The notes under the pieces: generated by a model
What the model was told of the DNA's origin: nothing
Databases searched by the model: none
The model's input: only the letters and a program-made list of their open reading frames with translations
Source of the DNA: Olivibacter jilunii
GTDB taxonomy: Bacteria > Bacteroidota > Bacteroidia > Sphingobacteriales > Sphingobacteriaceae
Direction of reading: 5' to 3'
Assembly (NCBI RefSeq): GCF_900607235.1
Contig: NZ_LR027855.1
Coordinates: forward strand, 251,006-315,005
Length of the DNA stretch: 64,000 nucleotides
Position numbers and translations under genes: made by a program
Part shown: in pieces, positions 63,706-64,000 of the stretch
Position numbering within the stretch: the first letter of the stretch is position 1
Layout: each line of letters opens with the position of its first letter

Positions 63706-64000
63706 AGTAGATCGATCGCAGCACATGCGATTAAAAGCAAGGATACGCTACAAGTATTAGAATGCCATTATAAACTTCGGAGCAAGGATAAATGGCAACA
63801 GATGCAAGTCAATAGTGAATTCGGCTTTCTTGCTAGATTTATCCAAAACAAACAATCTAATCTTAAAAAAAAAGGCAAATAAGCAAAAAACATTAAAAAA
63901 CAACGAACACTTCAGCACAAAAGCAACAAAAATCAAAAAGAAGTAAAAAAATATTTCCATACAATTACATTTAAAGAATAAAATACCTCACAAAAACCGC
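63706..64000. other. A+T-rich end of the window, no gene recognised
   Basis: About 295 bases upstream of the Omp85-like gene. The sequence is dominated by A-runs. A minus-strand frame at 63757-63960 encodes a Phe-rich stretch of unlikely composition and is not called. Confidence 0.5.

Noticed and set aside
63757..63960. Minus-strand 67-codon frame at the window end
   Set aside because: It is a Phe-rich translation of A-runs, with no domain-like pattern.
1..64000. CRISPR arrays, tRNA or rRNA genes, insertion sequences, prophage
   Set aside because: I looked for regularly spaced repeats, cloverleaf-type sequences, transposases and phage genes and saw none.

Overview
The window looks like a chromosomal segment from a Bacteroidota bacterium, most likely family Sphingobacteriaceae. 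The evidence is three SusC/SusD pairs, many lipoproteins, a short 286-residue primary sigma factor, promoters of the -33/-7 type (TTTG then TAnnTTTG), and few Shine-Dalgarno sequences. I saw no tRNA, rRNA, CRISPR array, insertion sequence or prophage. The family is inferred from gene content and sequence style, not from a database match.

Layout. 1-3790: the 3' end of smc, a secreted M28 peptidase, a secreted S41 protease and a small conserved protein. 3910-29577: a large polysaccharide utilization locus (PUL) whose endpoint is N-acetylmuramic acid. It holds a DeoR-family regulator, three susC/susD pairs, a NamZ (GH171) exo-muramidase, a metallophosphoesterase/beta-propeller fusion, a GH9 lipoprotein, a NodB-type deacetylase homologue, murQ with an in-frame stop codon, a sodium:solute symporter and a divergent NagX-like acetyltransferase. 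30026-35217: rpoD, a long GAPDH, htpG and a secreted protein. 35651-37984: an Ala-Glu dipeptide epimerase homologue and a DUF819 membrane protein. 38019-41177: BCCT transporter, universal stress protein, dodecin and a small protein. 41545-46999: the imuA-imuB-dnaE2 mutagenesis operon. 47150-53474: a class B1 metallo-beta-lactamase, small proteins, Hsp20, a GT4/glycogen-debranching pair and a guanine deaminase. 53579-64000: an Fpg/Nei glycosylase lacking zinc-finger cysteines, a ClC channel, Crp and AraC regulators, a membrane hydrolase, a rhomboid protease and an Omp85-like protein.

How the PUL may work. The SusC/D pairs would import glycan fragments. NamZ would release MurNAc, the symporter would import it, a kinase not in this window would phosphorylate it, and MurQ would convert MurNAc-6-P to GlcNAc-6-P. 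NagZ and amidase genes found beside namZ in Bacillus are absent. In their place are a deacetylase-like protein, a GH9 enzyme and an acetyltransferase, which could form a deacetylate-cleave-reacetylate route. Five promoters in the locus share an 18-bp element built of GCATAA-like repeats 10 bp apart. It lies on the -33 box at a constant distance from a TAnnCTTG-like -7 box, and is the best candidate operator of the local DeoR regulator.

A second clear regulatory signal is a palindrome in the imuA promoter, between -33 and -7 boxes, that could be an SOS operator.
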